From contig JBAZWJ010000020.1 of assembly GCA_041660385.1 (NCBI GenBank), forward strand, positions 21,094 through 85,093: a stretch of 64,000 nt of DNA, given 5' to 3'. Numbering within the stretch: position 1 is the stretch's first letter; each line of letters opens with the position of its first letter. A program made the translations under genes and the position numbers. The notes beneath the pieces were generated by a model. That model saw nothing but the letters and a program-made list of their open reading frames with translations, searched no databases and had not been told where the DNA came from. The DNA comes from DYJE01 sp041660385. Its GTDB lineage: Bacteria; Desulfobacterota; Desulfobacteria; Desulfobacterales; Desulfolunaceae. Positions 1 through 9,311 of the stretch are shown here, piece by piece.

Positions 1-375
1 AGAGAGTATGATAATGGTTCCGATTTTAACAAATTCAGATGGCTGAATGGCCACAGGGCCTAAAACCAGCCAGCGACGGGAGCCTCCCACCACTCGCCCC
101 ACCAGAAGAACACTTATAAGAAGAAACACGCAAAAACCAAATATTCCCGGTGCCCATTGCTCCAAATCCTTGTAGTTGATCATGAGGATCATGAGCATCA
201 GAAAGAATCCACCTCCGAACCAGACCATCTGTTTGTAGTAAAACATCTGCTGACCCGTAGGGCCTCCGGCATTCACAGCGCTGTAAAGGATCACAAGCCC
301 TATGACACCAATGATCGACGTGATCACGGCCAGACCCCAGTCGAAATTTTCAACAAGTCGTCTATCGATCATCAT
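1..375 (-). CDS. rodA: RodA, SEDS peptidoglycan glycosyltransferase (3'-truncated by window edge)
   Basis: Integral-membrane SEDS-family polymerase that extends lateral-wall glycan strands together with PBP2. Only the N-terminal 125 residues are in the window. They read MMIDRRLVENFDWG and show two hydrophobic spans followed by GRVVGGSRRWLVLGP and IQPSEFVK, both hallmarks of RodA/FtsW. The start ATG overlaps the TGA of mrdA (ATGA), so the two are translationally coupled. RodA rather than FtsW follows from the linkage to mreBCD and mrdA. The rest of the gene lies beyond base 1. Confidence 0.93.
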   Translation of the reverse strand, partial: MMIDRRLVENFDWGLAVITSIIGVIGLVILYSAVNAGGPTGQQMFYYKQMVWFGGGFFLMLMILMINYKDLEQWAPGIFGFCVFLLISVLLVGRVVGGSRRWLVLGPVAIQPSEFVKIGTIIILS

Positions 376-2207
376 GGTTTTTTTACTCCAAGATAGTTTT
401 TAATGATATCCCTTGCGACAGGGCCGGCGGCGCTCGACCCGTGTTCACCGTGTTCGATGATAACAGCCACGGCGATTTTTGGGTTCTCGGCAGGGGCGTA
501 CGCGACAAACCATGCATGGGGCTTCCAGTGTGCAGGCCCTGCGGCTGTCTCTTCGTCGCCCCTGGCTCTACTTATCACCTGGGCAGTGCCGGTTTTCCCG
601 GCTATTTCAAATGATTTCATTCGAATGGCCGATGCTGTGCCACCCAAGTTGACCACTTGCCATAACCCTATCCTGACAATATCCAAATTCCCCTGTTTCA
701 CCGGAAGAGTGCCAACGAGTTCGGGGCTGTTCATTTTAACGATATCGCCATTCTGATCCACGATTTTATGGACAAGCTGGGGCTTGAAGCGCTTTCCGCC
801 GTTTCCCACAGCAGATATGAAACAGGCCATTTGAAGTGGAGTCACCAGGTTGAACCCTTGTCCAATGGCAATAGAAAGTGTTTCTCCCCTTTGCCACACA
901 TCTCCCGTCCTCCGCTTTTTCCAGTCTGCGGTGGGGATAATGCCCGAGGCCTCGTTATCCAAATCAATCCCTGTTTTACTACCAAGCCCGCTAGCCCGGG
1001 CATAAAAAGAAAGTTTATCGACTCCAAGACGCTGTCCGACCTGATAAAAAAACACATCACAGGAGTGAGAGATAGCTCGATAAATATCCACTGTACCGTG
1101 TCCTTCAGAACGCCAGCACTTGTAAGATCGATTGCCGAAACGGTAAGAGCCGTTGCATACAAAGGTCGTGTGTTCATCAATCACGCCCTCCTCCAGACCG
1201 GCCATAGCGGTGAGGATTTTATACGTGGAGGCAGGTGGATACGTCCCCTGAATAGCTTTGTTTTCCATGGGTCTTTCGGGATTATTGATCAAGGAATTCC
1301 ATGTTGCGTGGGAAAGGCCTGCAACAAAATCGTTCTGATCGAAACTCGGACTGCTGACAAGGGCAAGGATGTTTCCCGTGGAAGGGTCCATAGCCACGGC
1401 CGCGCCCACTTTCCCTTCAAACAGAGTTTCTGTCGCCATCTGTAACTTCTGATCAATGGTCAGATACATGTTGTTTCCGGGTTTTTCTTCGACCGTCCTT
1501 AAAACACGAACAAGTCTGCCTCTTGCGTCCACTTCGACCTGCCGGCCTCCTCGGGCACCCCGGAGCTGCAACTCGAATCGTTTTTCGATACCGTTTTTCC
1601 CGATGTAGTCTCCCCCCAGTGCCCCAGGGAATTTTCCGCTGTCCATTTCCTTCTGGCTGATTTCTCCAAGATACCCTAGCAGATGAGCCGCACTGCTTTT
1701 CTGTATATAGTGCCTCAAAGGTTTCACCTGAACCGAAACACCGGGAAGGTCAAATTTTCTTACCTCAATGGCCCCAAGGGTGTCACGGTCCACATCAGGC
1801 AGGACAACCACAGGATTATACGAAGGCATGCCCTTTTGTTTTCTGAATCGTTCTTCCATCTCTGCAACAGGGGCAAGGGTCAATGCTGCCAGACGACTGA
1901 ACGTCTCTTCAATGGGCTTGGCATCCTTGGGTGTGATACAAACATCGAATGAAGGTCTGTTATCAACAATGAGCTCGCCTTTTGAATCAAAGATAAGCCC
2001 TCGCGGTGGATCAATATTTTGAATTCGGATACAATTGCTTTCAGATAATCGCCTGAATTCTTCTCCTTCGATGATTTGAAGGTGAAACATCCGGATGAAA
2101 AGCATGAAAAAAGCTGCAAGAACGGCAAACACCAGGCCGGAAAGACGGGCTTTATACCAGTCGTTGTCCGGTGTGTTGAGATATGTATTTACAATCTGCT
2201 CCGCCAT
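372..2207 (-). CDS. mrdA: Penicillin-binding protein 2 (elongasome transpeptidase)
   Basis: Class B PBP that crosslinks peptidoglycan during cell elongation, paired with RodA. It has 611 residues, usual for the family. A single N-terminal membrane anchor (about residues 20-42) is followed by a dimerisation domain (RGLIFD, HLLGYLGEIS) and a transpeptidase domain with the catalytic STYK motif (PPASTYKILTAM), SCD (SHSCDVFFY) and KTGTAQ. The start is supported by AGGA seven bases upstream of the ATG. It lies 44 bases after mreD and overlaps rodA by 4 bases, so the five shape genes form one minus-strand operon. Confidence 0.96.
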   Translation of the reverse strand: MAEQIVNTYLNTPDNDWYKARLSGLVFAVLAAFFMLFIRMFHLQIIEGEEFRRLSESNCIRIQNIDPPRGLIFDSKGELIVDNRPSFDVCITPKDAKPIEETFSRLAALTLAPVAEMEERFRKQKGMPSYNPVVVLPDVDRDTLGAIEVRKFDLPGVSVQVKPLRHYIQKSSAAHLLGYLGEISQKEMDSGKFPGALGGDYIGKNGIEKRFELQLRGARGGRQVEVDARGRLVRVLRTVEEKPGNNMYLTIDQKLQMATETLFEGKVGAAVAMDPSTGNILALVSSPSFDQNDFVAGLSHATWNSLINNPERPMENKAIQGTYPPASTYKILTAMAGLEEGVIDEHTTFVCNGSYRFGNRSYKCWRSEGHGTVDIYRAISHSCDVFFYQVGQRLGVDKLSFYARASGLGSKTGIDLDNEASGIIPTADWKKRRTGDVWQRGETLSIAIGQGFNLVTPLQMACFISAVGNGGKRFKPQLVHKIVDQNGDIVKMNSPELVGTLPVKQGNLDIVRIGLWQVVNLGGTASAIRMKSFEIAGKTGTAQVISRARGDEETAAGPAHWKPHAWFVAYAPAENPKIAVAVIIEHGEHGSSAAGPVARDIIKNYLGVKKP

Positions 2208-2251
2208 TGTTCATCCTGATCAAACATGAAAAAATGGAAATGCCACCCTTG

Positions 2252-2782
2252 TCAAAGGTCGTCCGGCCCCATGCTGGAACCAAAACGCTTTCTGAACCAG
2301 AGATCCCATATGAAAAAAAAGTTTTTTAACATATAAAAGATAAATGGACCCGTCAACAGAGCCCAAATGATCTGGTAAACGGCTGTTTTGAATGAATTGG
2401 CCGACATGTGCCACTGAGATTGCCTCATGGTCAGCGATAACCAAACCGTGGCATGTTCAAGGACAACACCCGATAGAATTCCAGCAAGAAGAACAAACCA
2501 GCTGTCCGCATGAAGGAATTGGACAACGGATTTTACGCCCACATACAGCCAGAGGTATGTGGTGGTGTATAACCCGAAGGGACCGCCTGAAAAACAGTCC
2601 GAGAGAAATCCCAGAAGAAAAACCACGGGAATACTCTCGGCGCTGGATCGGTAAAAACCAAGAAAGAGAACCATGATAAGTATGAGATCGTATGAATTTT
2701 CAACTAAAAAAAGTACCGGAAGAACAACTGTCTGCATGACAATGAGACAGAGGGCAAGGGGTATGTACGCCAGATAAGCCAT
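2252..2782 (-). CDS. mreD: Rod shape-determining protein MreD
   Basis: Small polytopic inner-membrane protein of the elongasome, 176 residues with about five hydrophobic segments and almost no soluble domain, typical of MreD. Sequence conservation in this family is poor, so the call rests on size, topology and position between mreC and mrdA. The segment LGFLSDCFSGGPFGLYT matches the loop usually kept in MreD. The start is three bases after the mreC stop, implying coupling. No strong Shine-Dalgarno sequence is visible next to the ATG. Confidence 0.9.
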   Translation of the reverse strand: MAYLAYIPLALCLIVMQTVVLPVLFLVENSYDLILIMVLFLGFYRSSAESIPVVFLLGFLSDCFSGGPFGLYTTTYLWLYVGVKSVVQFLHADSWFVLLAGILSGVVLEHATVWLSLTMRQSQWHMSANSFKTAVYQIIWALLTGPFIFYMLKNFFFIWDLWFRKRFGSSMGPDDL

Positions 2783-2785
2783 TGA

Positions 2786-3652
2786 TCAGAAAGAATCCTC
2801 ACCCATGGGCTCCACAGGCAAGTCTTCAAGTGTTTCATCAGGGGTATGCATCACGACGAGCACCTCTTCAATCTTTTCGAAATCCACGAAAGGAACAATT
2901 CGAACTTCCTGAAAAATACCCGAATTATTGTTCGTCACATCAGAAACAACCCCTATAAGCAACCCTTTGGGGTAAACACCATCCATCCCCGAAGACACAA
3001 TGACATCTTTGGCCTTGATATCCTCTTTACGTAACGCGTATTGGAAAATACAACTTCCGTATGCATCACCCTTGACGATACCCCGGGCACGTGTCCTCTG
3101 AACAAGGCCGTCCACTGCGCTGTTTCTGTCAATAATCAACAGTACTTTAGATGTTTTTTCTGTTGCGTCGATAACCTGCCCGGCAATTCCCTCGGGCACC
3201 ACAACAGGTGCTCCTTTTTCAACACCGTCCCGCAAACCTTTATCAATCATGATGGTTTTGTACCATGCTGAAGCATCTTTGCTGATCACTTCAGCCGTTA
3301 AAACCTCACTGTTCGTCTGTTTTTTGAATCTTAAAAATCCTCTGAGACGGGAGTTGAAAAGTTCCATTTCCTTGTAACGGTTGATCTGCTCACCGCATCG
3401 ATTCAATTCACGCTTTAGCTGCCTGTTTTCCTTGGATACACTTACAAGAAAAAAATAGTCTTCCCATATACTCCTCACAAAGCGGATGGAGTTAATGGAC
3501 GCCCTTTGAAACGGGGCAACGATAGGAACAAACACCTTTCCCACCCAAGTGGGGGATGTCATACCCCGTTTACTGGTTACGTTGAGTATCGTCATGTTGA
3601 AAAAAAACAGAACCACCAACACGACGACAATCAGCATTTTTTTTGAAAACAT
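2786..3652 (-). CDS. mreC: Rod shape-determining protein MreC
   Basis: Periplasmic scaffold of the elongasome that links MreB and MreD to PBP2. It has 288 residues: an N-terminal membrane anchor (about 5-22), a coiled coil (about 60-100), and the twin beta-barrel MreC domain with VISKDASAWYKTIMIDKG and GVVSDVTNNNSGIFQEV. The C-terminus is slightly extended and acidic (ETLEDLPVEPMGEDSF). It starts three bases after the mreB stop and ends three bases before the mreD start. Confidence 0.96.
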   Translation of the reverse strand: MFSKKMLIVVVLVVLFFFNMTILNVTSKRGMTSPTWVGKVFVPIVAPFQRASINSIRFVRSIWEDYFFLVSVSKENRQLKRELNRCGEQINRYKEMELFNSRLRGFLRFKKQTNSEVLTAEVISKDASAWYKTIMIDKGLRDGVEKGAPVVVPEGIAGQVIDATEKTSKVLLIIDRNSAVDGLVQRTRARGIVKGDAYGSCIFQYALRKEDIKAKDVIVSSGMDGVYPKGLLIGVVSDVTNNNSGIFQEVRIVPFVDFEKIEEVLVVMHTPDETLEDLPVEPMGEDSF

Positions 3653-3655
3653 GAC

Positions 3656-4699
3656 CTATTTGATCATCACCTGTTTGAGTATTTCGATGCTGTCAAGGGA
3701 TTTTCCGGCACCAAGTGCGACGGTGGAAAGTGGATCATCCGCCACAGTGATGGGAAGACCCGTGGTTTCTCTGAGGAGTTTGTCAAGGTTTTTCAACAAA
3801 GCACCTCCACCTGTGAGAACGATGCCTCTATCGACGATATCAGCTGCCAGTTCGGGTGGTGTCTGTTCAAGGGCGATCTTCACACATTCCACAATGGCGT
3901 CGATCTGTTCGGAAATCGCCACACGGATTTCTTCCGAATCTATAGCAAGAATCTTGGGTATACCAGAAACAAGATCCCGGCCTTTAACCTCAATGGTTTC
4001 GATATTGTCGGGCTCAGGGTAGGCATTTCCGATGGTCGTCTTAATAATTTCAGCCGTCCGCTCACCGATAAGGAGGTTGTACTTCCGTTTGATGTACTGC
4101 ATGATGCCTTCGTCGATCTTGTCACCAGCCACACGTAGCGATCGGCTGTACACGATCCCGGCAAGAGAGATGACAGCAACTTCTGTTGTTCCACCACCGA
4201 TATCCACCACCATGTTACAGGTGGGATCGGTAATGGGGAGACCTGCTCCGATGGCGGCTGCCATGGGTTCTTCAAGCATGAAAACTTCCCTTGCTCCAGC
4301 GGATTCGGCAGATTCTTTTACAGCCCGTTTTTCGACCTGAGTGATTCCTGACGGCACTGCGATGATGATCCTGGGACGTACAAACTTCTGTCTGTTGTTA
4401 TGAACCTTTGTGATGAAATGCTTCAGCATGGCTTCGGTCACTTCAAAATCAGCAATAACACCATCCCGTAAGGGCCTGATGGCCACAATATTCCCAGGAG
4501 TCCTACCCAGCATTTTTTTCGCTTCAGCACCCACGGCCAGAATTCGGTTTTTCCGTCCGCCTTCCATTTTCACTGCAACAACGGACGGTTCGCTCAAAAC
4601 AATGCCCTTACCTTTTACATAAACAAGGGTATTTGCAGTTCCAAGATCAATGGCCAGATCACTTGAAAAAAAACCCAAAATTGAATCCATGAGATTCAT
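3656..4699 (-). CDS. mreB: Rod shape-determining protein MreB (bacterial actin)
   Basis: Actin-like ATPase forming membrane-bound filaments that direct the elongation machinery. It has 347 residues with all actin-fold motifs: phosphate 1 (DLGTANTLVY), connect 1, phosphate 2 (VVDIGGGTTEVAVISL) and the adenosine motif (GIVLTGGGALLKNLD). An AGGA lies upstream of the ATG (gaggaatatatATG). It is the first gene of the shape operon. The 270 bases upstream to the next gene hold its presumed promoter, though no clear -35/-10 pair is convincing there, plus the terminator of the facing serine hydrolase operon. Confidence 0.98.
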   Translation of the reverse strand: MNLMDSILGFFSSDLAIDLGTANTLVYVKGKGIVLSEPSVVAVKMEGGRKNRILAVGAEAKKMLGRTPGNIVAIRPLRDGVIADFEVTEAMLKHFITKVHNNRQKFVRPRIIIAVPSGITQVEKRAVKESAESAGAREVFMLEEPMAAAIGAGLPITDPTCNMVVDIGGGTTEVAVISLAGIVYSRSLRVAGDKIDEGIMQYIKRKYNLLIGERTAEIIKTTIGNAYPEPDNIETIEVKGRDLVSGIPKILAIDSEEIRVAISEQIDAIVECVKIALEQTPPELAADIVDRGIVLTGGGALLKNLDKLLRETTGLPITVADDPLSTVALGAGKSLDSIEILKQVMIK

Positions 4700-4758
4700 A
4701 TATATTCCTCGTTCCCCGCCCCCTCTGCGTAAAGAGGTGCTTACGTTCGTTACATAAA

Positions 4759-4790
4759 TAAAAAAACCGGCATGGACAAATCCTATGCCG
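4759..4790 (-). terminator. Intrinsic terminator of the ldcA-serine hydrolase operon
   Basis: Read on the minus strand, a stem CGGCAT..ATGCCG with an inner AGGA/TCC pair and a TTTG loop is followed directly by GTTTTTTT. It sits about 180 bases past the stop of the serine hydrolase gene. Confidence 0.7.
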
Positions 4791-4969
4791 TCAACCTATC
4801 CCCAGTGCATGTTCTATGAAATTCCCGGCGTCGATCTTCACTTTGCTTCGGGAATGGAAGGAAACGTGCCGGTCAATACCCAATGCAAATTACAGACACA
4901 CCGCTATCAAAATTACATGGGCATGACAAGAACAAAATTCGATTCGAACAAACAAGTTCGTAACGCTGT

Positions 4970-6067
4970 TCAGGATAACAGACATCCATTTTGACTTAGC
5001 TGGTTCATTACCACATCGTGAATCAAAGGTCGAAACGACCTGATCATCAGGTTGTCTCGGGAAGGATGAACCCTGTTGGTCATTAAAACAACCGTAATTT
5101 TTCGTTGCAGATCCATCCAGAAAGAGGTGCCGGTAAAACCAAGATGCCCCACACTTGTTTCAGAAAAGCAACTGCCGCTGCTTGAGCCCTCAGCTGACGG
5201 CATGTCGAATCCCGGAGTTCGCTTTGAGCCTTTCCATTCAGTCAGAAACCACCTGAGCACAGGCCGTTGGAAAACCCCACTCTCACCTTCTCCATGGTAA
5301 ACAGCCATAAACTCATCAAGAAGATCCCCAACAGCAGATGCTGTTCCGAAAAGTCCGGCATGGGCGCAGCATCCACCCATAACCCAGGCATTATCGTCGT
5401 GAACTTCTCCAACCAATGTTTTCTTTCTCCATGGACATCGTTCGGTCGCTGCATAAGTCCGGTCTGGCTGAGCCTTTTCATTCTTCCCTATATAATAAAG
5501 GTCAGAAAGTTTTAACGGATTATAAATGTTTTGATGTACGTAATCATTGATAGCCATGCCGGAACAGACTTCAATAATCCAGTTTAGAATCATATATCCG
5601 ATATCGCTGTAAACCACACTGGTTCCGGGTGCGTGGATCAACGGTTCTTCCAGAAGCAGGGTCTTCAATACTCCGTCCCTTTTTTCTTCGCGCAGGGCCG
5701 CGAGTTTTTCATAATAGGGTTTATAAGCTGCAAGCCCTGACATATGACAGAGGAGTTGGCCCACTGTCACATCCTTTTTTTCATTGCCTTCAAACGATTC
5801 TACCAGTTCACCAAGAGTTGACTCCAGGCTGAGTCGCCCCTGCTGAACAAGAATCATAAAAGCTGGGGCGGTTGCAAGGGGCTTGGTAAGAGAAGCCAGA
5901 TCAAAAACCGTAGCCGTATCAACCGGCTTCCCGTTTTGAAAATCCGTCACGCCGTATGCTTTTTCAAACATAAGTTTATTTTTACATGAAACCCTTAAAA
6001 CCGCTCCGGGGAAAGCGCCGTCATCAAGGGCCTTAACCATACACTGATCAATGATGTCTTCGTTCAT
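4970..6067 (-). CDS. Beta-lactamase-family serine hydrolase (class C / esterase type)
   Basis: Penicillin-recognising serine hydrolase of 365 residues. The nucleophile motif SLTK is at residues 59-62 (FDLASLTKPLATAP). The second motif appears as YSD (VVYSDIGYMIL) instead of YSN, and the third as GHLGFTGTS near the C-terminus, where many cytoplasmic esterase-like members carry HTG. No signal peptide is visible, so a cytoplasmic esterase, amidase or peptidase is more likely than a beta-lactamase. It starts one base after the stop of the LD-carboxypeptidase gene, so the two are co-transcribed and may act together in muropeptide recycling; that role is inference. Confidence 0.85.
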   Translation of the reverse strand: MNEDIIDQCMVKALDDGAFPGAVLRVSCKNKLMFEKAYGVTDFQNGKPVDTATVFDLASLTKPLATAPAFMILVQQGRLSLESTLGELVESFEGNEKKDVTVGQLLCHMSGLAAYKPYYEKLAALREEKRDGVLKTLLLEEPLIHAPGTSVVYSDIGYMILNWIIEVCSGMAINDYVHQNIYNPLKLSDLYYIGKNEKAQPDRTYAATERCPWRKKTLVGEVHDDNAWVMGGCCAHAGLFGTASAVGDLLDEFMAVYHGEGESGVFQRPVLRWFLTEWKGSKRTPGFDMPSAEGSSSGSCFSETSVGHLGFTGTSFWMDLQRKITVVLMTNRVHPSRDNLMIRSFRPLIHDVVMNQLSQNGCLLS

Positions 6068-6961
6068 TTAAAAAACCACCGTCATGGAATCCGTGTCAAT
6101 CCTGGCTTCTGCACCCACTGGAAACGCCATATTTAAAGCACCATGGCCAAAGGGAAAATCAAGAACAACAGGAACACCAACATCATGGAACACATGCTTA
6201 AAAATGCTTTCAATATCAGTCATCTCCCCACAGCGCTCAAACTGCCCGCCCACCACAGCCCGAATGTTTTTAAAAAGCCCGGCCATTTTCATCTGGGTCA
6301 ACATGCGGTCAATTTTGTATGGTGCTTCGCCCACATCTTCCAGCATCAGAATCCCATCATCAAAGTCTGGGGCATGATTCGTACCTGTCAAATGGCATAA
6401 TGTGGCCAGATTTCCACCTTTTAGAATGCCATCCGCCTTTCCAGGATAGACAACCTTTCCCTCAACGCCCACGATGCTGTTGCCATCTGCGATAAGAATG
6501 GATTCAAAGGCTTCGATGCTTTTATCATCGGATATGGCAAGCGATGTGACAACCGGCCCATGGTAACACACCAGACCTGTCCGCATATGAATTGCAGTAA
6601 GAAGGGCGCTGACATCGCTGAACCCGATAAACGGTTTGGGGTTGTCCCGAATCAGGTCGAAATCCAGTTTGTCCAGCAGACGCATGGAGCCGTAGCCGCC
6701 TCTGGCACACACAATGCCTTTGACAGCCGGATCTCGAAAAAGCCCGTGAAGGACCGACACGCGCTGGTTATCGGTCCCAGCCAGAAATCCGTCTCTGGCC
6801 CAGACATCATCGGGGATAACAACTTCAAATCCCCTGTCTTTCAAGATGGAAACACCTTGATCAAAAAGGGCGTGATCAAAGGGGCTTGATGGTGCAGCGA
6901 CACCCAGCGTGTCCCCCTTTTTCATTTTCATTGGATATATTATGGATTCATACCTTGACAT
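6068..6961 (-). CDS. ldcA: Muramoyltetrapeptide LD-carboxypeptidase (S66 family)
   Basis: Cytoplasmic serine peptidase that removes the terminal D-Ala from tetrapeptide muropeptides during murein recycling. It has 297 residues. The family triad is visible: Ser92 in ARGGYGSMRLLD, Glu in LEDVGEAPYKIDRML, and His in FPFGHGALNMAFPVG. The N-terminal GDTLGVAAPSSPF strand is also typical. The start is set by AGGA five bases before the ATG. It is followed immediately by the serine hydrolase gene in an operon. A microcin-resistance (MccF) function is the alternative within this family, but the recycling role is the usual one. Confidence 0.92.
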   Translation of the reverse strand: MSRYESIIYPMKMKKGDTLGVAAPSSPFDHALFDQGVSILKDRGFEVVIPDDVWARDGFLAGTDNQRVSVLHGLFRDPAVKGIVCARGGYGSMRLLDKLDFDLIRDNPKPFIGFSDVSALLTAIHMRTGLVCYHGPVVTSLAISDDKSIEAFESILIADGNSIVGVEGKVVYPGKADGILKGGNLATLCHLTGTNHAPDFDDGILMLEDVGEAPYKIDRMLTQMKMAGLFKNIRAVVGGQFERCGEMTDIESIFKHVFHDVGVPVVLDFPFGHGALNMAFPVGAEARIDTDSMTVVF

Positions 6962-6996
6962 GTATTTCCTGAAATGTTAATTACCGTTTGTTTTTG

Positions 6997-7074
<78 letters not shown>

Positions 7075-7089
7075 CAAAACCAACACCAC

Positions 7090-7130
7090 AAATGATCTCT
7101 TTCGATTCATCGATAGAGATCATTTTTTTT
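7090..7130 (+). terminator. Intrinsic terminator after tRNA-Pro
   Basis: An 11-base perfect stem (7090-7100 with 7115-7125, arms AAATGATCTCT/AGAGATCATTT) with a 14-base loop, followed by a run of T. It lies 15 bases after the CCA end. Confidence 0.85.
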
Positions 7131-7334
7131 GGTTTTTTCTGTGAAAATCTTAGCGCAATCCCCTTTTTCCACATAGCCCACTTTATCCCCGTACTTCATT
7201 ATTAATACCATTCAGCAATCAAGATGACATGCGCGCTTGATAAGCCCTGCCCCTGACCACGAAAGCAAATACTTGTTGGACCTTCATACATCCAAATACG
7301 TTTATCTTCAACCGATTGATTACTTTCCGGGCAA

Positions 7335-8258
7335 TCAGTTATTTTCACTCCCCATCTCCAGAAGAGCCGCAATATAAAAAACAACCCAGGCGCCGCACAA
7401 GTCGCAATCCACATCATTTCCATAACAGCAGAAAGGATTCACAAACGTATCTCCCTCAAGATACAACGGGAGAACATAAGTTTTTGACGGACAATGGTCA
7501 GTGACTGCCTTGCAGTTTTCGGAAAGAAGCAACTCCAGACTGCGCGTTTTGTTCCAGATGAACGATGGATATTTTTTCTTGAGACGCATCACCTCGTGGA
7601 CCGCAATGTCGCGGTGAATCGTTGTTCCCCAGGTCAAATTGGAGGTATCGTTCGCCGGTGGAACATAAAAAGAAAAAGTCATGCCTTCAAACCGTGTGGG
7701 CAAAAGAAGTTCTACCAGTTCTTCCAGCAGATGTTCGTTCTGTTTTGTGACGACACACTGACACATCACCTTCGATGAAAAAGTCTTTGGAACTTTTGAA
7801 AGGGTGGTCATCACCCGTTCAAATCCGTTTTTACCCCGGATTGCATCATTGTATTCGGGTGGTCCGTCCAGCGATACCACATAGATACAGCCCGGAAGAT
7901 CAATCAGTTCATGGGTTCCGTTGGTGGTGATGTGGTTGTGCCTGAAAAGTTTTACGCCCTCTTTCAGCACATCCGGCCGAAGCATCGGTTCGCCGCCCAT
8001 CCAAAGCATGGTATCGATACCATGCCGTCGTTGAAGATCCGAAAGGGTAGACAGCATCAAGGCCGAATCCATTTCATCATGTTTTTTATTGGGATTATCT
8101 TTCCGAAAAACAAAGCAGTGTTTGCATTTCAGATTGCAGCGGTTGGTGATATTCACCATCGCAGCCGGAAATGGATGAATGATGCGTTCATCCTCAATGG
8201 TGCTGTTTTTTTCCTGATAGTGTGGCGCTGTATTCTGTTCGCTCTTTTCCATGGACAT
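7335..8258 (-). CDS. Radical SAM protein with C-terminal Cys cluster
   Basis: Radical S-adenosylmethionine enzyme of 307 residues from the chosen start. The 4Fe-4S motif CxxxCxxC is Cys41, Cys45 and Cys48 (TNRCNLKCKHCFV). GGEPMLRPD follows as the SAM-binding GGE motif. The C-terminus is Cys-rich (ENCKAVTDHCPS, NPFCCYGNDVDCDLCG), suggesting a SPASM-like auxiliary cluster as in peptide-modifying or anaerobic-maturase enzymes. The start ATG at 8258 is preferred because AAGGAG lies seven bases upstream; an earlier in-frame start at 8291 lacks this. No substrate peptide or partner is recognised nearby. The C-terminal tail (VVFYIAALLEMG) is hydrophobic. Substrate unknown. Confidence 0.85.
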   Translation of the reverse strand: MSMEKSEQNTAPHYQEKNSTIEDERIIHPFPAAMVNITNRCNLKCKHCFVFRKDNPNKKHDEMDSALMLSTLSDLQRRHGIDTMLWMGGEPMLRPDVLKEGVKLFRHNHITTNGTHELIDLPGCIYVVSLDGPPEYNDAIRGKNGFERVMTTLSKVPKTFSSKVMCQCVVTKQNEHLLEELVELLLPTRFEGMTFSFYVPPANDTSNLTWGTTIHRDIAVHEVMRLKKKYPSFIWNKTRSLELLLSENCKAVTDHCPSKTYVLPLYLEGDTFVNPFCCYGNDVDCDLCGAWVVFYIAALLEMGSENN

Positions 8259-8377
8259 GACCGTCTCCTTATTGAGGGCGTCATATTTCAAAAAGTGAAT
8301 CCAGATCTATGTGATTTTGGATAGCTTGAATCGTTTTCCGTATTGCACCAACTTATTACAACACCACGTCGGATTTT

Positions 8378-9295
8378 TCATTTCACATCCACCGACGCAA
8401 ATGTTCGCCGTATCCCTTTGCGGTAGGCCACGTCGGGGTATCCGAAAATAACGAACAGCCCTTCGCGACTTGTGTATTTTATTCCATGTTTTTCCCGGAA
8501 TTTCTTTGCTTTTTTCCCGGACTGGATAAAGGGATGGACTGCGCCAAGCATGCATGTTCCAAGCCCCAGAGATTCTCCGGCCATCATGGCGTATGTGGCG
8601 GCGACAATGGGGTCTGCGGGGTCCGAATAGGGTGTGGCATAGAAGTACATAGCCAGAGGGGCGTCATAGTTTACAAGGTTCTCGTCCTTTTTCATGGAAT
8701 CACCATAAATGGAAAACAGGGGCTTAATAAAACCTCTGAACAATTCGTCGTTGACCCTGCCCCAGAACGGGCGCATCAAAGCGAGAAACCAGCCGGACAC
8801 GAGCCATTTCATGGATTCCAGATAGGTGCAGAAATCCTCTGCAAAAGCCCGGACCTTGTCTTTCCCATCCAGCACCAGAACGTGGACATCGGAAGGCGGC
8901 AACCCCATGGGCGATGTGCTGGACGCCTGGAGAATCTTTTCTAAAACCTCCCGCTCCACCGGTTTGTCCTTGAATTCTCTTATGCTTCTCCGCCGCTGCA
9001 TCAGGGCGTGAAGGCGATCATAATCGGCCCCATCTTCCTTTTTCGGCAGATCGAACAGATCCTCCGGTGACAAGGTTCTTCCATGAACGGTAATAGCACC
9101 CGTCGGGCAGATGGCCATGCAATGTCCGCAACCGATACAGCCGAAAAAGGAGGTTTCAACAACCCTCGCTACACCATCCACCACAACTATCCCGAAATCC
9201 TTGCACACCGAAACACAGAGCCCACAGCCCGTACAGCGATCACCATCAATTCTTATCTCTGCTTTTGTTTTTGTCCGCGATGTGGGTATGGCCAT
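8378..9295 (-). CDS. Ferredoxin-domain nitroreductase family protein
   Basis: FMN-dependent nitroreductase-fold oxidoreductase fused to an N-terminal two-cluster ferredoxin, 305 residues. Cluster motifs are CTGCGLCVSVC (about residues 21-31) and CIGCGHCMAICPTGAI (about 53-68). The nitroreductase domain starts at MQRRRSIREFKDKPV and ends GLGTCMLGAVHPF and FVIFGYP. Electrons probably pass from the clusters to the flavin; the physiological acceptor cannot be told from sequence. AAGGAA seven bases before the ATG supports the start. Common in strict anaerobes. It lies between the radical SAM gene and the GNAT gene on the same strand. Confidence 0.92.
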   Translation of the reverse strand: MAIPTSRTKTKAEIRIDGDRCTGCGLCVSVCKDFGIVVVDGVARVVETSFFGCIGCGHCMAICPTGAITVHGRTLSPEDLFDLPKKEDGADYDRLHALMQRRRSIREFKDKPVEREVLEKILQASSTSPMGLPPSDVHVLVLDGKDKVRAFAEDFCTYLESMKWLVSGWFLALMRPFWGRVNDELFRGFIKPLFSIYGDSMKKDENLVNYDAPLAMYFYATPYSDPADPIVAATYAMMAGESLGLGTCMLGAVHPFIQSGKKAKKFREKHGIKYTSREGLFVIFGYPDVAYRKGIRRTFASVDVK

Positions 9296-9311
9296 TGTTT
9301 ATTCCTTATAA

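Noticed and set aside
7202..7423. 73-codon minus-strand frame after the radical SAM gene
   Set aside because: Overlaps the 3' end of the radical SAM gene in another frame and shows no domain; the radical SAM C-terminus reads well to its own stop.
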